Below, piece by piece: positions 25,440-35,103 of a stretch of DNA of 64,000 nucleotides. Numbering within the stretch: position 1 is the first letter of the stretch; each line of letters begins with the position of its first letter. A program made the position numbers and the translations under genes. Source of the DNA: Acidimicrobiia bacterium (lineage in GTDB: Bacteria; Actinomycetota; Acidimicrobiia; Acidimicrobiales; Aldehydirespiratoraceae); the NCBI GenBank assembly GCA_022821685.1, contig JAJEDD010000032.1, positions 23,679-87,678 on the forward strand. The letters run 5' to 3'. The notes under the pieces are model-generated. The model saw only the letters and a list, made by a program, of their open reading frames with translations. It ran no database searches and had not been told where the DNA came from.

Positions 25440-26228
25440 ATGGACCGGCGATTCGTGGTCGACTCGAACGAGCTGACCGCTCACCTCGCCCGACCGGCCC
25501 GGACGCCTTCGGTGCAGCCTGCGGTGGTGATCGTGCACGGCTTCCCCACCGAGGCGGGGGGCGGCATCAACTCCACCATGACCATGCCGGCGCTGGCCGA
25601 CCTGATCGCGGCCGAGACCGGCTTCACCGCCCTGACCTACGCGTCGAGGGGGGTGGCGGGCTCCGGCGGCGACTTCTCGCTCGACGGCTGGCGGCGCGAC
25701 CTCGCCGGCGCGGTCGACTTCCTGAGCTCGGAGGCGGACTGCGACGGCGTCTGGCTGATCGGCTTCGGCACGGGCGGAGCGCTGGCGGTGGTGGTGGCCG
25801 GCCGTGACGAGCGGGTGCAGGGCGTGGCCGCGGTGGCTGCACCGGCCGACTTCGAGGACTGGGCCCGCAACCCTCGCAAGCTGCTGGTGTGGGCCCGGGA
25901 GGTGGGCGTGATACGCGATCCGGACTTCCCGCCGCGATTCGACCGCTGGGCGGCGGAGATCCGGGCGGTTCGGGCCGTGGCCGCAGCCGAGTCGCTGGGA
26001 GATCGCTCCCTGCTGGTGCTGCACGGCAGCGACGACGAGACGGTCCCGCTGTTCGACGCCCGAGTCCTCGCCGATGCCCATGCCGGCGCCGACTTGCGCA
26101 TCATCGCCGGCGCCGGCCACCACCTGCGCCACGACCCCCGAGCGGTGGCGGTGCTGCTGGGCTGGCTCGAGCGCCAGCGCCAGTCGCTGCTGGCCCCCGT
26201 CGGAGCCAATGGAAGCAACCAGAACTAG
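25440..26228 (+). CDS. alpha/beta fold hydrolase
   Basis: A 262-residue alpha/beta hydrolase. VIVHGFPTEAGG near residue 30 forms the oxyanion region, GFGTGGALAVVVAG near residue 110 replaces the usual GxSxG nucleophile elbow (the central residue reads Thr rather than Ser), and LLVLHGSDDETVP with GAGHHLRHDPRAV supply the Asp and His of the triad. The Thr in the elbow is odd and could mean a Thr nucleophile or loss of catalysis. The start is ATG at 25440; a GTG three codons upstream is also possible. The substrate is unknown. Confidence 0.75.
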   Translation: MDRRFVVDSNELTAHLARPARTPSVQPAVVIVHGFPTEAGGGINSTMTMPALADLIAAETGFTALTYASRGVAGSGGDFSLDGWRRDLAGAVDFLSSEADCDGVWLIGFGTGGALAVVVAGRDERVQGVAAVAAPADFEDWARNPRKLLVWAREVGVIRDPDFPPRFDRWAAEIRAVRAVAAAESLGDRSLLVLHGSDDETVPLFDARVLADAHAGADLRIIAGAGHHLRHDPRAVAVLLGWLERQRQSLLAPVGANGSNQN

Positions 26229-26346
26229 ACGCCGTTCCACGAGCAGCCCGTGAGCACAATGAACCGGATCGGAATCACAGCACGGCGCCGCGGGGCGGAG
26301 CCGTCGCCACGCCGTAGTGCGCGCTGCGGCCCGTAGGATTCGGGTC

Positions 26347-27101
<755 letters not shown>

Positions 27102-27105
<4 letters not shown>

Positions 27106-28337
27106 GCGACCGGTTAGGCACCGGCGCCAGGGGGGACTTCCCCCTCCTCGGGCGGGAGATGCGGGGCAGGCCCATCGTCTACCTCGACTCGGCCGCCTCG
27201 TCGCAGAAGCCCCGCAGCGTGCTCGACGCCATGACCAACTACTACGAGACGATCAACGCCAACGTGCACCGCGGCGCCTACGAGATCGCCGCCGAGGCCA
27301 CCGAGGCCATGGAGACGGCCCGGGCCGAGGTGGCCCGCTTCGTGAACGCCCCGTCGGCCGATGAGATCGTGTTCACCAAGAACGTCACCGAGGCCATCAA
27401 TCTGGTGGCCCGCTCGTGGGGCGGGGCCAACCTCGGGCCCGGCGACGCGGTGGTGATCACCGAGATGGAGCACCACGCCAACATCGTGCCCTGGCACATC
27501 ATGGCGGACCAGTTGGGCTTCGAGCTGCGCTGGATCGGCGTCGGCGCCGACGGCCAGCTCGACCTCGGCAACCTCGACCGGCTCCTCGACGGGGCCAAGC
27601 TGCTGGGCGTCACCGCCATGAGCAACGTGCTGGGCACCCTCAACCCGGTCCGCCGCCTGGCTGACGCGGCCCACGGCGCCGGCGCGCTGGTGCTGGTGGA
27701 CGCAGCCCAGTACGTGCCGCACCTGCCCACCGATGTGCAGGCGCTCGGGGCCGACTTCCTGGGATTCACCGGCCACAAGATGTGCGGACCCACCGGCATC
27801 GGGGTGCTGTGGGCCAAAGCGGAGCTGCTGGAGGCGATGCCGCCGTTCCTCGGGGGCGGCGAGATGATCCTGGACGTGCGCAAGGACGGCTTCCTGCCCA
27901 ACCGCATCCCCCACAAGTTCGAGGCGGGAACCCCGCCCATCGCCGAGATCGTCGGGCTCGGCGCCGCGGTGCGGTATCTCGACGGCCTGGGCATGGACCG
28001 GGTGCGCGAGCACGAGGTCAGCCTCACCGCCTATGCGCTGCGCACCCTCGAGGAGCGCTACGGCTCGGACCTGGCCGTGCACGGACCGGCCGAGCCGGCC
28101 TGCCGGGGCGGCGTGCTGTCGATGAGCTTCCGAGACATCCACCCCCACGACCTGTCGCAGGTGCTCGACGACCGGGGCGTGTGCGTGCGGGCCGGACACC
28201 ACTGCGCCAAGCCGCTGATGCGCCACCTCGGGGTGCCGGCCACCACCCGGGCGTCGCTCTACGTGTACAACGACACCTCCGACGTCGACAGTTTGGCCGA
28301 CGCTCTCGGCGCGGCCGGCGACTTCTTCGCCAGATAA
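27102..28337 (+). CDS. sufS: cysteine desulfurase SufS
   Basis: A 411-residue PLP-dependent group II desulfurase. IVYLDSAASSQKP at the start, NVHRGAYEIAAEATE, the PLP Lys in FTGHKMCGPTGIGVLW and the persulfide Cys in GVCVRAGHHCAKPLM are all present. It takes sulfur from cysteine and passes it to SufU, encoded next. The same enzyme family can release selenium or sulfur for other uses. Its ATG overlaps the sufC stop (ATGA). Confidence 0.94.
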
Positions 28338-28349
28338 GGGCAGGGCGCA

Positions 28350-28838
28350 GTGGCCGGGCTGGAGGATCTGTACCGCGAGATCATCCTCGACCACTACCGC
28401 AACCCCCGCAACCGCGGCGAGCTGGAGGTGCCGCCGGCCGTCCAGGCCGTGGGGTTCAACCCGCTGTGCGGCGACGAGGTGATCATTTACGTGGAGGTCA
28501 GCGACGGCGTGATCACGGACGTGTCCACCGGTGGACAAGGGTGCTCGATAAGCCAATCGTCGGCGTCGATGATGTCCACCGCGGTCAAGGGCCGCAGAGT
28601 GGCCGAGGTGCGGCGGCTGGTGCGGGCCTTCAAGCACATGATGTCCATCCACGGAACAGGGATCGGCGGAACCGGAGACGATCTGGACGACGACGGTGAC
28701 GGCGGCAACGGGGCCGCAGAGGTCAAGCTCGGCGATCTGGAGGCCCTGCGAGGCGTGGTCAAGTTCCCCGTGCGCATCAAGTGCGCCACGCTGTCGTGGA
28801 ACACCCTGGTGCAAGCCCTAGACGAAACCTTCGCCTAA
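28350..28838 (+). CDS. sufU: SufU-type zinc-dependent sulfurtransferase
   Basis: A 162-residue protein of the IscU/SufU family with Cys40, Asp42, Cys65 and Cys145 as the conserved metal or sulfur ligands (NPLCGDEV, GQGCSISQSSASM, IKCATLSW). The insertion between residues about 95 and 130, with an Asp/Gly-rich segment, is the SufU-type insertion that separates it from IscU. It accepts persulfide sulfur from SufS. The start is GTG, 12 bp after sufS. The dispersed element begins at its stop codon. Confidence 0.92.
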   Translation: MAGLEDLYREIILDHYRNPRNRGELEVPPAVQAVGFNPLCGDEVIIYVEVSDGVITDVSTGGQGCSISQSSASMMSTAVKGRRVAEVRRLVRAFKHMMSIHGTGIGGTGDDLDDDGDGGNGAAEVKLGDLEALRGVVKFPVRIKCATLSWNTLVQALDETFA

Positions 28839-28979
28839 GAGGGCGCACAAATTGGTGAGAGCCGGTCGTGTCCGCAGCGGGGTCTTTCCCGCTCTTGTTC
28901 GCTGCGCTCACGGGCCGCTCGGGCCACGGCCTCGCCCATATGGGCCGAGTCCGCTCGCCTATTCGCTCGGCCTCTAACC
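28838..28979 (+). repeat. dispersed intergenic element, copy 3
   Basis: This copy of about 140 bp is strikingly similar along its length to the one at 16856-16998 and like it starts at a stop codon (here TAA of sufU) with a shared AGAGGGCGC context and ends in CTCGGCCTCTAA. The remaining gap to the hicA stop at 29021 has nothing recognisable. Confidence 0.85.
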
Positions 28980-29020
28980 AACCAAACCCAGCCTCACCGC
29001 AGGCCGATGCGCTCCAGCAG

Positions 29021-29239
29021 TTAATCAACGGTGAGACGATGATGAACCGCGACACTCTTGAGAATGCTCGCCAGCGTCTTGACCTTGATGGGATCATGCA
29101 TGGGGATGACCTCGTGGTGCTCTCCGTTGAGCCCTGTCGTCACACGCACATGCGAGCCGCGTCGACGGGTGGGGCGATACCCGAGAGTCTGGAGTGCCTT
29201 CTGGAGATCCGACCCGCGCACATCGCGCGGCAGTCTCAC
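29021..29239 (-). CDS. hicA: HicA-family mRNA interferase toxin
   Basis: A 72-residue protein with the double-stranded-RNA-binding-like fold of HicA: SDLQKALQTLGYRPTRRRGSHVRV with the catalytic His in GSHV, and a basic strand-helix pattern after it. It would cut mRNA when not bound by HicB. Its ATG overlaps the hicB stop as ATGA, so the two are coupled. The antitoxin gene precedes the toxin here, the reverse of the common hicA-hicB order. Confidence 0.85.
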   Translation of the reverse strand: MRLPRDVRGSDLQKALQTLGYRPTRRRGSHVRVTTGLNGEHHEVIPMHDPIKVKTLASILKSVAVHHRLTVD

Positions 29240-29457
29240 AGCGTCAGGACCTCATCGCGGACAAAGTGCAGACGAATCAGCCCCGGCCGAACTGTTCCCT
29301 CGTCGAAATAGCACTCGACAGCCTCGCGGACGTTCCGGCGAACCTCGTCGATGGTCTCACCCTCAGTGTGGATGCCGTAGCCCAGTGCGCTCGCGCAATA
29401 GCCTCCGTCCACCTCGTCCTCGCCCACCTCGAAGATGATCTCGTCGAAGTTGGGCAT
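29236..29457 (-). CDS. hicB: HicB-family antitoxin
   Basis: A 73-residue HicB-like protein: MPNFDEIIFEVGEDEVDGGY is the partial RNase H-like fold seen in HicB, followed by GIHTEGETIDEVRRNVREAVECYF. The C-terminus (VRDEVLTL) lacks an obvious ribbon-helix-helix DNA-binding domain, so this may be the short HicB form. The ATG at 29457 overlaps the stop of the helicase gene as TAATG, so helicase, antitoxin and toxin appear translationally linked. Confidence 0.82.
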   Translation of the reverse strand: MPNFDEIIFEVGEDEVDGGYCASALGYGIHTEGETIDEVRRNVREAVECYFDEGTVRPGLIRLHFVRDEVLTL

Positions 29458-32309
29458 TAGGAACCCTCCCCGGTCGTGGGCGTGAACTCTTCGGGTCCGT
29501 CTTCTTGACCCCGCACAATACCGGCTAGGAGCGGCTTGAGGGCCTCGCCGTGGGCAGTGAGCTTGGCCGGGCCGATGCCGGGCACGGCCAGCAGGGCCTC
29601 GTCGGTGGTGGGGCGGCGCCGGGCCAGCTCGCGCAGGGTGGCATCGGCGAAGATCACGAAGGCAGGCACTGCGTCCGCCTTGGCGCGTTCGAGGCGCCAC
29701 GCCCGCAAACGTCGGAAGGCTTCGGCGGCCTCCGGCTCGGTCGCCTCATCGATGGGCGGGCTCTTGGACTTCGGCGACGGTGCCGGTGAGTCCCGGCCCG
29801 CTGGCTCGGCTGAACGCGGCGCTCGGCGGGCGGAGCGCTCATCCGGGAGCCCCGTCGGTTGGATGTTGGAGCGCCAGCTCATCTCGGTGATGAACGGGGA
29901 CTTCGGGCCGTCGGCAATGACCAGCACCGACTCCGAGCCGCGGGTCAAAGCGACATGGAATACCCGGCGCTCCTCCTCAAGGTCGCTGGCGAGTCGGTGC
30001 GGCATGAGGCCCTCGGTGGCCGACAGCACAATCACATGGGGCCACTCCAGACCCTTGACCCGGTGCACGGTGGCCAGGCGCACGCCCCGGCCCCACGACG
30101 GCCGATCGTCGTCGTCGCCGGTGGTGAGGCGGCCCCGCAGCCAGTCCCCGAAGGCGGCCGGGTCAGCACAGTGGGGCGCCACTGAGAGCAGGGCTCGCAG
30201 ATCGTCGCCGTGGGCGGAGCGGTCCACCGAGCGGCGGGAGGCGTCGAGGCGCTGGTCGAGGCTGGCCGCCAGCTCGGTGCCGTGTTGGATGGCGTCGAGC
30301 AGCCTTGCGGTGTCGGCGCCCGCCTCGGCCATGTCGGCGAGCCGCTCGATATCGGCCGCGAAATCGTGGACTCGCTGGGCGGTGCGCTCGTCGGAGATCC
30401 GGCCTGCGAGCCTGCGCAGCGCGCCGACGTTGCGCTGTTCGGCGATCCACTCGACGACCCGCGGCGAGATTCCCCGCGGCGGGCGGCGGGCCGCAACCGC
30501 CAACGCTGACGGGGGCAGCCGGGCGGTCATCGAGGTGGCCAGCTTGAGCCACGCCAACGCAGCCGACACCCCGGTGCGTTCCAGGAACCAGGGCCCGACC
30601 GGGGCCATGCAATCGATCCCGGCCTCCGACAGCAGGATCTGCGGGGCCAGCAGCGTGGAGTTGACCCTGGTCAGCACGGCAATGTCTTGAGCCTCGACGC
30701 CGCGGCCGATGAGTGTCCTGACCCGCTCGACCACCGCCGCTCCCCCATCGGCGGCCACCTCGACCTCCAACGCCTCCGACCCATCGGCAGCCTCGACAGT
30801 ATCGGTCGTGTCGGGTCGGGGCCTGATTTGCTTGGCGATGCGGTGCTGGTTGTGCGACAGCAGGTTGGACGCCGCTTCGACGACTGCGGGCGGGCAGCGA
30901 TAGTTCACGCTCAGCAGGTGGCGGGACGCGCCCGGGAAGAAGCGCTCGTAGTCGATCAGCCAGCGGGGAGAGGCGCCCGAGTAGCCGTAGATGGTCTGGT
31001 CGTCGTCGCCCACACCGAACACGTCCGCCCTCGGCCCGGCCAGCAGCCGGATCATCAGCAGATGGGCCGGTGTGAGGTCCTGGAACTCGTCCACCAGCAG
31101 CACACCGCACACCCGGCGGGCCGCGGCCCGGGCCACCGGATCGCTCAGGAGCACATCGATGGCTCGGATGATCTGATGGTCGAAGTCGACCACTCCCCGC
31201 TCGTCGAGAGCCTCGGCGTAGACCGGGGCCAGCTCGGCGAAGCCAGCCACGTCGGGGGCGTAGTCGTGCTCGACCGCGGCGGGGTCGCGCAGCCCCAGGC
31301 GGGAGGCGCTGAGAGCCTCCAGCCAGGCAGCCAGCGGATCGGTCATAGCCCTCCGGCGGCGGCGGGGGGTCCGCTCCCCCACCAGGTTGTGCAGCAGGTC
31401 GCGCGTCTGTCGCTCGTCGATCACCTCCACCCGGCCGTGGCGCGCCGGACGGGCGAAGGGGCCGGAGCCGTTGCACACCGCCAGCGCCAGGCTGTTGAGG
31501 GTGCGCACCTCGAGACCGTCGAGGTCGGCGGTGCGCTGTTGCATCTCGGCTCTGGCCCGGACGTTGTAGGCCACCAGGCACACTGCCGACGGTGCCACGC
31601 CCAGGTCGCCGACCAGCCAGCGGGCCCGCTCGGTGAGCACCCGGGTCTTGCCCGATCCGGCCGGCGCCACCACACACGCCGCCGCACCGAGATGTCCGAC
31701 CGCCTGGTGCTGGTCGGGGGCCAGATCGGCGGCGGGCGGGCCCGGTCGCAGCGGCCAGAGTCGGCCTGCTGCGAGGCTGGCGGCCGAGATCAGCGCCGCG
31801 CCTCCCAGCTCGGTGCGCTCGAACGAATGCAGCGGCCCGCCATCGCACCACAGCCCGACCCCGTCAACGGCGACATCGCCGGGCTCGCCTGCGGACAGGG
31901 GACGGGCACCCGCCTCCAGTGCCCGGTCGCAGGGAGCGAAGCGCGGCCGTTCGGGGTCGCGTGCGTCCACCGTGTTGGCGGTGAGCAGGTGGTGCCACAC
32001 CTCGTCGCCCAGAGTTGTGCCTGGGTGCAGCGTCCACCATGGCGCCTCCAGAGTCGGTTCCGGGTGCGGCAGTGGGCCGGTCACCTCCACCACCAGCCGC
32101 TGCCGGCTGCTCCAGGCAGTCCGCAGGCGGCGACCGGCTTCGGAGTCGCCAGCGTCAGTGTCAACTGTCAGCCGCGGCGCCTGCGCCCACGGCTCGGGCG
32201 CGGGCTGGCCGGGCGACATCAGAACGCTGCGGCCCAAACAGTCGGGTCCGGCCAGCGCCATCACCTCGGTCGGTCCCTCAGCGCCGCGGTACCGCTCCTT
32301 CGCCGTCAC
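29457..32309 (-). CDS. UvrD/Rep-like helicase with C-terminal HRDC domain
   Basis: A protein of about 950 residues. The first 190 or so residues are not recognised. Then come superfamily 1A helicase motifs: Walker A APAGSGKTRVL, motif II LLVDEFQDLTPAHL, motif III VGDDDQTIYGYSGA, motif V VHRVKGLEWPHVIVL and motif VI RRVFHVALTRG. The last 80 residues form an HRDC domain (DEALLAVPGIGPAKLTAHGE), as in mycobacterial UvrD2. It unwinds DNA 3' to 5' in repair. I chose GTG at 32309, divergent from the DUF2510 gene. Upstream sequence is antisense to that gene. It is coupled to hicBA at its 3' end. Confidence 0.85.
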   Translation of the reverse strand: MTAKERYRGAEGPTEVMALAGPDCLGRSVLMSPGQPAPEPWAQAPRLTVDTDAGDSEAGRRLRTAWSSRQRLVVEVTGPLPHPEPTLEAPWWTLHPGTTLGDEVWHHLLTANTVDARDPERPRFAPCDRALEAGARPLSAGEPGDVAVDGVGLWCDGGPLHSFERTELGGAALISAASLAAGRLWPLRPGPPAADLAPDQHQAVGHLGAAACVVAPAGSGKTRVLTERARWLVGDLGVAPSAVCLVAYNVRARAEMQQRTADLDGLEVRTLNSLALAVCNGSGPFARPARHGRVEVIDERQTRDLLHNLVGERTPRRRRRAMTDPLAAWLEALSASRLGLRDPAAVEHDYAPDVAGFAELAPVYAEALDERGVVDFDHQIIRAIDVLLSDPVARAAARRVCGVLLVDEFQDLTPAHLLMIRLLAGPRADVFGVGDDDQTIYGYSGASPRWLIDYERFFPGASRHLLSVNYRCPPAVVEAASNLLSHNQHRIAKQIRPRPDTTDTVEAADGSEALEVEVAADGGAAVVERVRTLIGRGVEAQDIAVLTRVNSTLLAPQILLSEAGIDCMAPVGPWFLERTGVSAALAWLKLATSMTARLPPSALAVAARRPPRGISPRVVEWIAEQRNVGALRRLAGRISDERTAQRVHDFAADIERLADMAEAGADTARLLDAIQHGTELAASLDQRLDASRRSVDRSAHGDDLRALLSVAPHCADPAAFGDWLRGRLTTGDDDDRPSWGRGVRLATVHRVKGLEWPHVIVLSATEGLMPHRLASDLEEERRVFHVALTRGSESVLVIADGPKSPFITEMSWRSNIQPTGLPDERSARRAPRSAEPAGRDSPAPSPKSKSPPIDEATEPEAAEAFRRLRAWRLERAKADAVPAFVIFADATLRELARRRPTTDEALLAVPGIGPAKLTAHGEALKPLLAGIVRGQEDGPEEFTPTTGEGS

Positions 32310-32423
32310 GCCCGGCAGTGTCGCACAACACCGCCGTTGTACCACCGGCAACGGCCTGCTGATAGAGCGCAAACGGCTGCTTTCTCGATTGGCCTGCGAA
32401 GCGACGGCGTTAGCCTCGCCGCC

Positions 32424-33407
32424 ATGAGTGATTTGCCCGCTGCTGCCTGGTACACCGACCCCGAGGACGACTCGCAGTACCGCTACTGGGACGGGTCGGC
32501 CTGGACCGAGCACCGCGCCCCCCGACACACCCAGCCGGAGCACCAGCCGCAGTCGCCGCAGATTCGCCGGCCGACGCGGCTGGTGGCCGACACGTTCTCA
32601 CTGGTGGGTCGGCGGTGGCGGGGTTGGGTGGCCCCGGCCCTGATTTACCTTGTCGGGGAAGCGGTAGCGGTGGTGCTGATGATCATCGGGGCCAACCGGC
32701 TGTTGATGGGCGAGTTGGGTGAGATCTGGGACCGGGTCACCGACCCCGACTTCGATGTCGAGTCTCCCGAACAGACGGCCTATTTCGAGTCGCTGGAGTT
32801 CGACCTCTCGCTGGTCAACTTCGTGCCGATGGTGCTGGCAGTGTTGGTGATGTTGGTCTTGGGCAGCATCCTGCAGGCGGCCGTCGCACGGGTTGCGCTG
32901 AGCGACCTGCGGGATCAGCCTCTGACCGCGTCCGAAGCCCTGAGGCTGGCGCTGGGGCGCATACCGCGACTGCTGGGCGTCGATTTCCAGGTGATCTTGA
33001 TAGGCGTGATCGCGGTGGCCGCGGTGGGGTTGGCAGGAAGTGCCGTTCCGCTGCTCTGGATACCGCTGATACCGGCCTTCATTGCCGCTGCCGTGTACGG
33101 AACGGTGGTGATGATGCTGGCCTACGTGGTCGCTTCGGTCGGACCCGCCACTCCGTCGCTGCGCTACGGGGTCCGCCTCGTCCGGAGACGGTTCTGGCCG
33201 ACACTGGGACGGATGCTGCTGATGCTGGCGGTGCTGACGGGGTTCAGCCTCGTAATCGGGCTGGTGTCCACGATCGGCGGGGCATCGGCACTGGCATTCG
33301 TGGTGGCATCGCAAGTGATCCAGGCCGTGGTCGGGGTGGTGATCGCGGTTGTTGCCCTCGTCGCGGTCACCATCATCTACCACGACCTGGGAGGCGAGTC
33401 AGACTGA
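32424..33407 (+). CDS. DUF2510-domain integral membrane protein
   Basis: A 327-residue protein with an N-terminal DUF2510-like segment (AAWYTDPEDDSQYRYWDGSAW, residues about 7-28) found in many actinobacterial membrane proteins, then about six hydrophobic segments. The C-terminal half (SEALRLALGRIPRLL, LRYGVRLVRRRFWPTLGRML) resembles the DUF7544/glycerophosphoryl-diester-phosphodiesterase-type membrane domain, which I state only as a likeness. The start is the ATG at 32424, divergent from the helicase gene with a 114 bp shared promoter region. Confidence 0.8.
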   Translation: MSDLPAAAWYTDPEDDSQYRYWDGSAWTEHRAPRHTQPEHQPQSPQIRRPTRLVADTFSLVGRRWRGWVAPALIYLVGEAVAVVLMIIGANRLLMGELGEIWDRVTDPDFDVESPEQTAYFESLEFDLSLVNFVPMVLAVLVMLVLGSILQAAVARVALSDLRDQPLTASEALRLALGRIPRLLGVDFQVILIGVIAVAAVGLAGSAVPLLWIPLIPAFIAAAVYGTVVMMLAYVVASVGPATPSLRYGVRLVRRRFWPTLGRMLLMLAVLTGFSLVIGLVSTIGGASALAFVVASQVIQAVVGVVIAVVALVAVTIIYHDLGGESD

Positions 33408-33408
33408 C

Positions 33409-33537
33409 CGCCTCGCCAGCCGCGGCCGCTTCATTCCCGCTCTTCTTCCTGCGCTCACGGGTCGCCCAAACCCCAGCATCACAGCCCACGGCCTCGCCCG
33501 TATCGGCCGAACGCTCGCCAATTTGCTCGGCCTCTAG
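33409..33537 (+). repeat. dispersed intergenic element, degenerate copy 4
   Basis: Between the convergent DUF2510 and dehydratase genes lies a degenerated copy with the hallmarks TTCATTCCCGCTCTT, CGCTCACGGG, GGCCTCGCCCGTAT and the end CTCGGCCTCTAG. The terminal bases include the stop codon of the dehydratase gene on the other strand (33534-33536), again placing the element on a gene end. Confidence 0.75.
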
Positions 33538-33824
33538 CCGGATGCGGCGTCGACTCGCTCGATGAAGTCGCGGTCTCGGGCTGAGAGGCCGCCCACATCG
33601 TGGCTGGTGACCGCCAGTTCAACCTTGTTGTATACGTTGGACCACTCCGGGTGATGGAACAGCCGCTCGGCGATTAGGGCCACATGGGCCATGAACGCGA
33701 AAGCGGCCCGGAAGTCGGCGAACTGATACGAGCGGCGCAACACGTTGCCGTCTCGGCGCCACTGGGGATGAGCGGCCAGCACATCGGCAATCTCGTCCTC
33801 AGTCAGCAGGTCGTCGTTGCTCAT
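33534..33824 (-). CDS. pterin-4a-carbinolamine dehydratase
   Basis: A 96-residue protein that fits the whole PCD family length. [20 protein letters not shown] contains the conserved His-His-Pro-x-W and the second catalytic region. It dehydrates 4a-hydroxytetrahydropterin in cofactor recycling; in bacteria without aromatic amino acid hydroxylases it may serve another pterin. The ATG at 33824 is 12 bp after the sufC stop, so it is probably carried on the suf transcript. Confidence 0.88.
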   Translation of the reverse strand: MSNDDLLTEDEIADVLAAHPQWRRDGNVLRRSYQFADFRAAFAFMAHVALIAERLFHHPEWSNVYNKVELAVTSHDVGGLSARDRDFIERVDAASG

Positions 33825-33835
33825 GGTGGCAGATG

Positions 33836-34633
33836 CTAGGCGAGCAGGTCGGCGAAGGGGTCCCCGAAGGGGTCGGTGAAGGGTGTCGCCTCCTCCTGCG
33901 GCGCGGGCAGGGCCGCAGTCCAGCGCTCGTAGCCGTCGGCCTCGAGCTCGTCGGCCAGTTCGGGGCCGCCTGACTCCTGCACGCGGCCACCGGCGAAGAC
34001 ATGCACCGCGTCGGGCCGGAGATGGGCGAAGACCCGGCTGTAGTGGGTGATGGCCAGCACACCGAGCCCGTCGTGCTCGGTGGCCTCCTCGATGCGGCCG
34101 GCCACTAGGCGCAGGGCATCGACATCGAGGCCGGAGTCGAGCTCATCCATCACCGCGAAGGCCGGCTTCAGCACGCCGAGCTGCAGGGCCTCGTTGCGCT
34201 TGCGCTCGCCGCCGGAGAGGTCCACGTTCACCGGGCGCTGCAGGAACTGCTCATCGAGGCCGATCCGTCCGGCCTCGGCCCGCATCTGCTCGGCCACCGC
34301 GGCGCCCTCGGGCGTGCACACCGATTCGGTGAGCATGTCGAGCAGCGACACGCCGGGAACCTCGGTGGGATACTGCATGGCCAGGAACAGGCCCGCCTCG
34401 GCCCGCCGCCACGAGGGCATTCCCAACAGTTCCGCGCCGTCGAGGCGAACCGAGCCGCCCAGGACCTCGTAGCCGCTGCGGCCGGCGATGACATGGGCCA
34501 GAGTCGACTTGCCCGAGCCGTTGGGACCCATCACCGCATGCACCTCGCCCGCGGCCACCTCCAGATCGACGCCGGTCAGAATCTCGCGACCCGCCACCGA
34601 GGCCCGCAGACCCTCGATCACCAGCGTGCTCAC
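33836..34633 (-). CDS. sufC: SUF iron-sulfur assembly ATPase SufC (second copy)
   Basis: A 265-residue SufC: Walker [32 protein letters not shown], signature [19 protein letters not shown], Walker [17 protein letters not shown] and the switch His in ITHYSRVF. It lies last in the sufB...sufD-Rieske-sufC order. The GTG at 34633 is preceded by an AGGGAGGCG ribosome binding site and gives [13 protein letters not shown]. Upstream of it lie three near-copies of this start region (34665, 34697, 34731), the outermost overlapping the Rieske gene stop as GTGA, so the original start may have been displaced by tandem duplication. Confidence 0.92.
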   Translation of the reverse strand: MSTLVIEGLRASVAGREILTGVDLEVAAGEVHAVMGPNGSGKSTLAHVIAGRSGYEVLGGSVRLDGAELLGMPSWRRAEAGLFLAMQYPTEVPGVSLLDMLTESVCTPEGAAVAEQMRAEAGRIGLDEQFLQRPVNVDLSGGERKRNEALQLGVLKPAFAVMDELDSGLDVDALRLVAGRIEEATEHDGLGVLAITHYSRVFAHLRPDAVHVFAGGRVQESGGPELADELEADGYERWTAALPAPQEEATPFTDPFGDPFADLLA

Positions 34634-34731
34634 AAAACGCCTCCCTCAAACACCGCCGCGCTCATGAAACGCCTCCCTGGATCACCGCCGCGCTCACAAG
34701 CGCTACGGCCCTCGATCACCAGCGTGCTCAC
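34612..34731 (-). repeat. four tandem copies of the sufC translation start
   Basis: Reading on the minus strand, start-codon-like units begin at 34731 (GTG), 34697 (GTG), 34665 (ATG) and 34633 (GTG, the real sufC start), spaced 34, 32 and 32 bp. Each reads TGAGC-CG--GGTG- and most carry an AGGGAGGCG ribosome binding site before the next start. Since 32 is not a multiple of three, successive units are in different frames, so only the last drives sufC. Confidence 0.85.
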
Positions 34732-35066
34732 GAGGCGCCGCTGGCCGCGTCCGCATCGAGCTTCAGCACGACCATGCCGTCCACCACCGACGCCTCGTAG
34801 ACGGGCACGGCCCGGGTGGCCGGCAGCGACAGCGGCTCTCCGGTCTCCAGATCGAACATGGCCCCGTGGGCCACGCACTCGATGGCGCAGTCGTCGGGCT
34901 CGACCCAGCCCTCCGACAGCGACACCTCGGCGTGCGAGCAGGTGTCGCCGATGGCGTAGACGTCGTCGCCGATGCGGGCCACCGCGATCTCGCGGCCCGC
35001 CACCTCCACCCGCCGGGCGGAGGCGGGCTCGATCTCGTCGATGGGGAACAGTTCGTGGGTCGTCAT
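34728..35066 (-). CDS. Rieske-type ferredoxin in the suf operon
   Basis: A 112-residue Rieske [2Fe-2S] ferredoxin: GDTCSHAEVSL supplies Cys-x-His and CVAHGAMFDLETG the second Cys-x2-His pair. Small Rieske ferredoxins of this sort commonly sit between sufD and sufC in actinobacteria, where they are thought to carry electrons for cluster assembly or for an oxygenase. The ATG at 35066 is 37 bp after the sufD stop region. Confidence 0.9.
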   Translation of the reverse strand: MTTHELFPIDEIEPASARRVEVAGREIAVARIGDDVYAIGDTCSHAEVSLSEGWVEPDDCAIECVAHGAMFDLETGEPLSLPATRAVPVYEASVVDGMVVLKLDADAASGAS

Positions 35067-35103
35067 CGCGGAGTCTCCGATCTAGTCATGGCGGCGAACA
35101 GCC

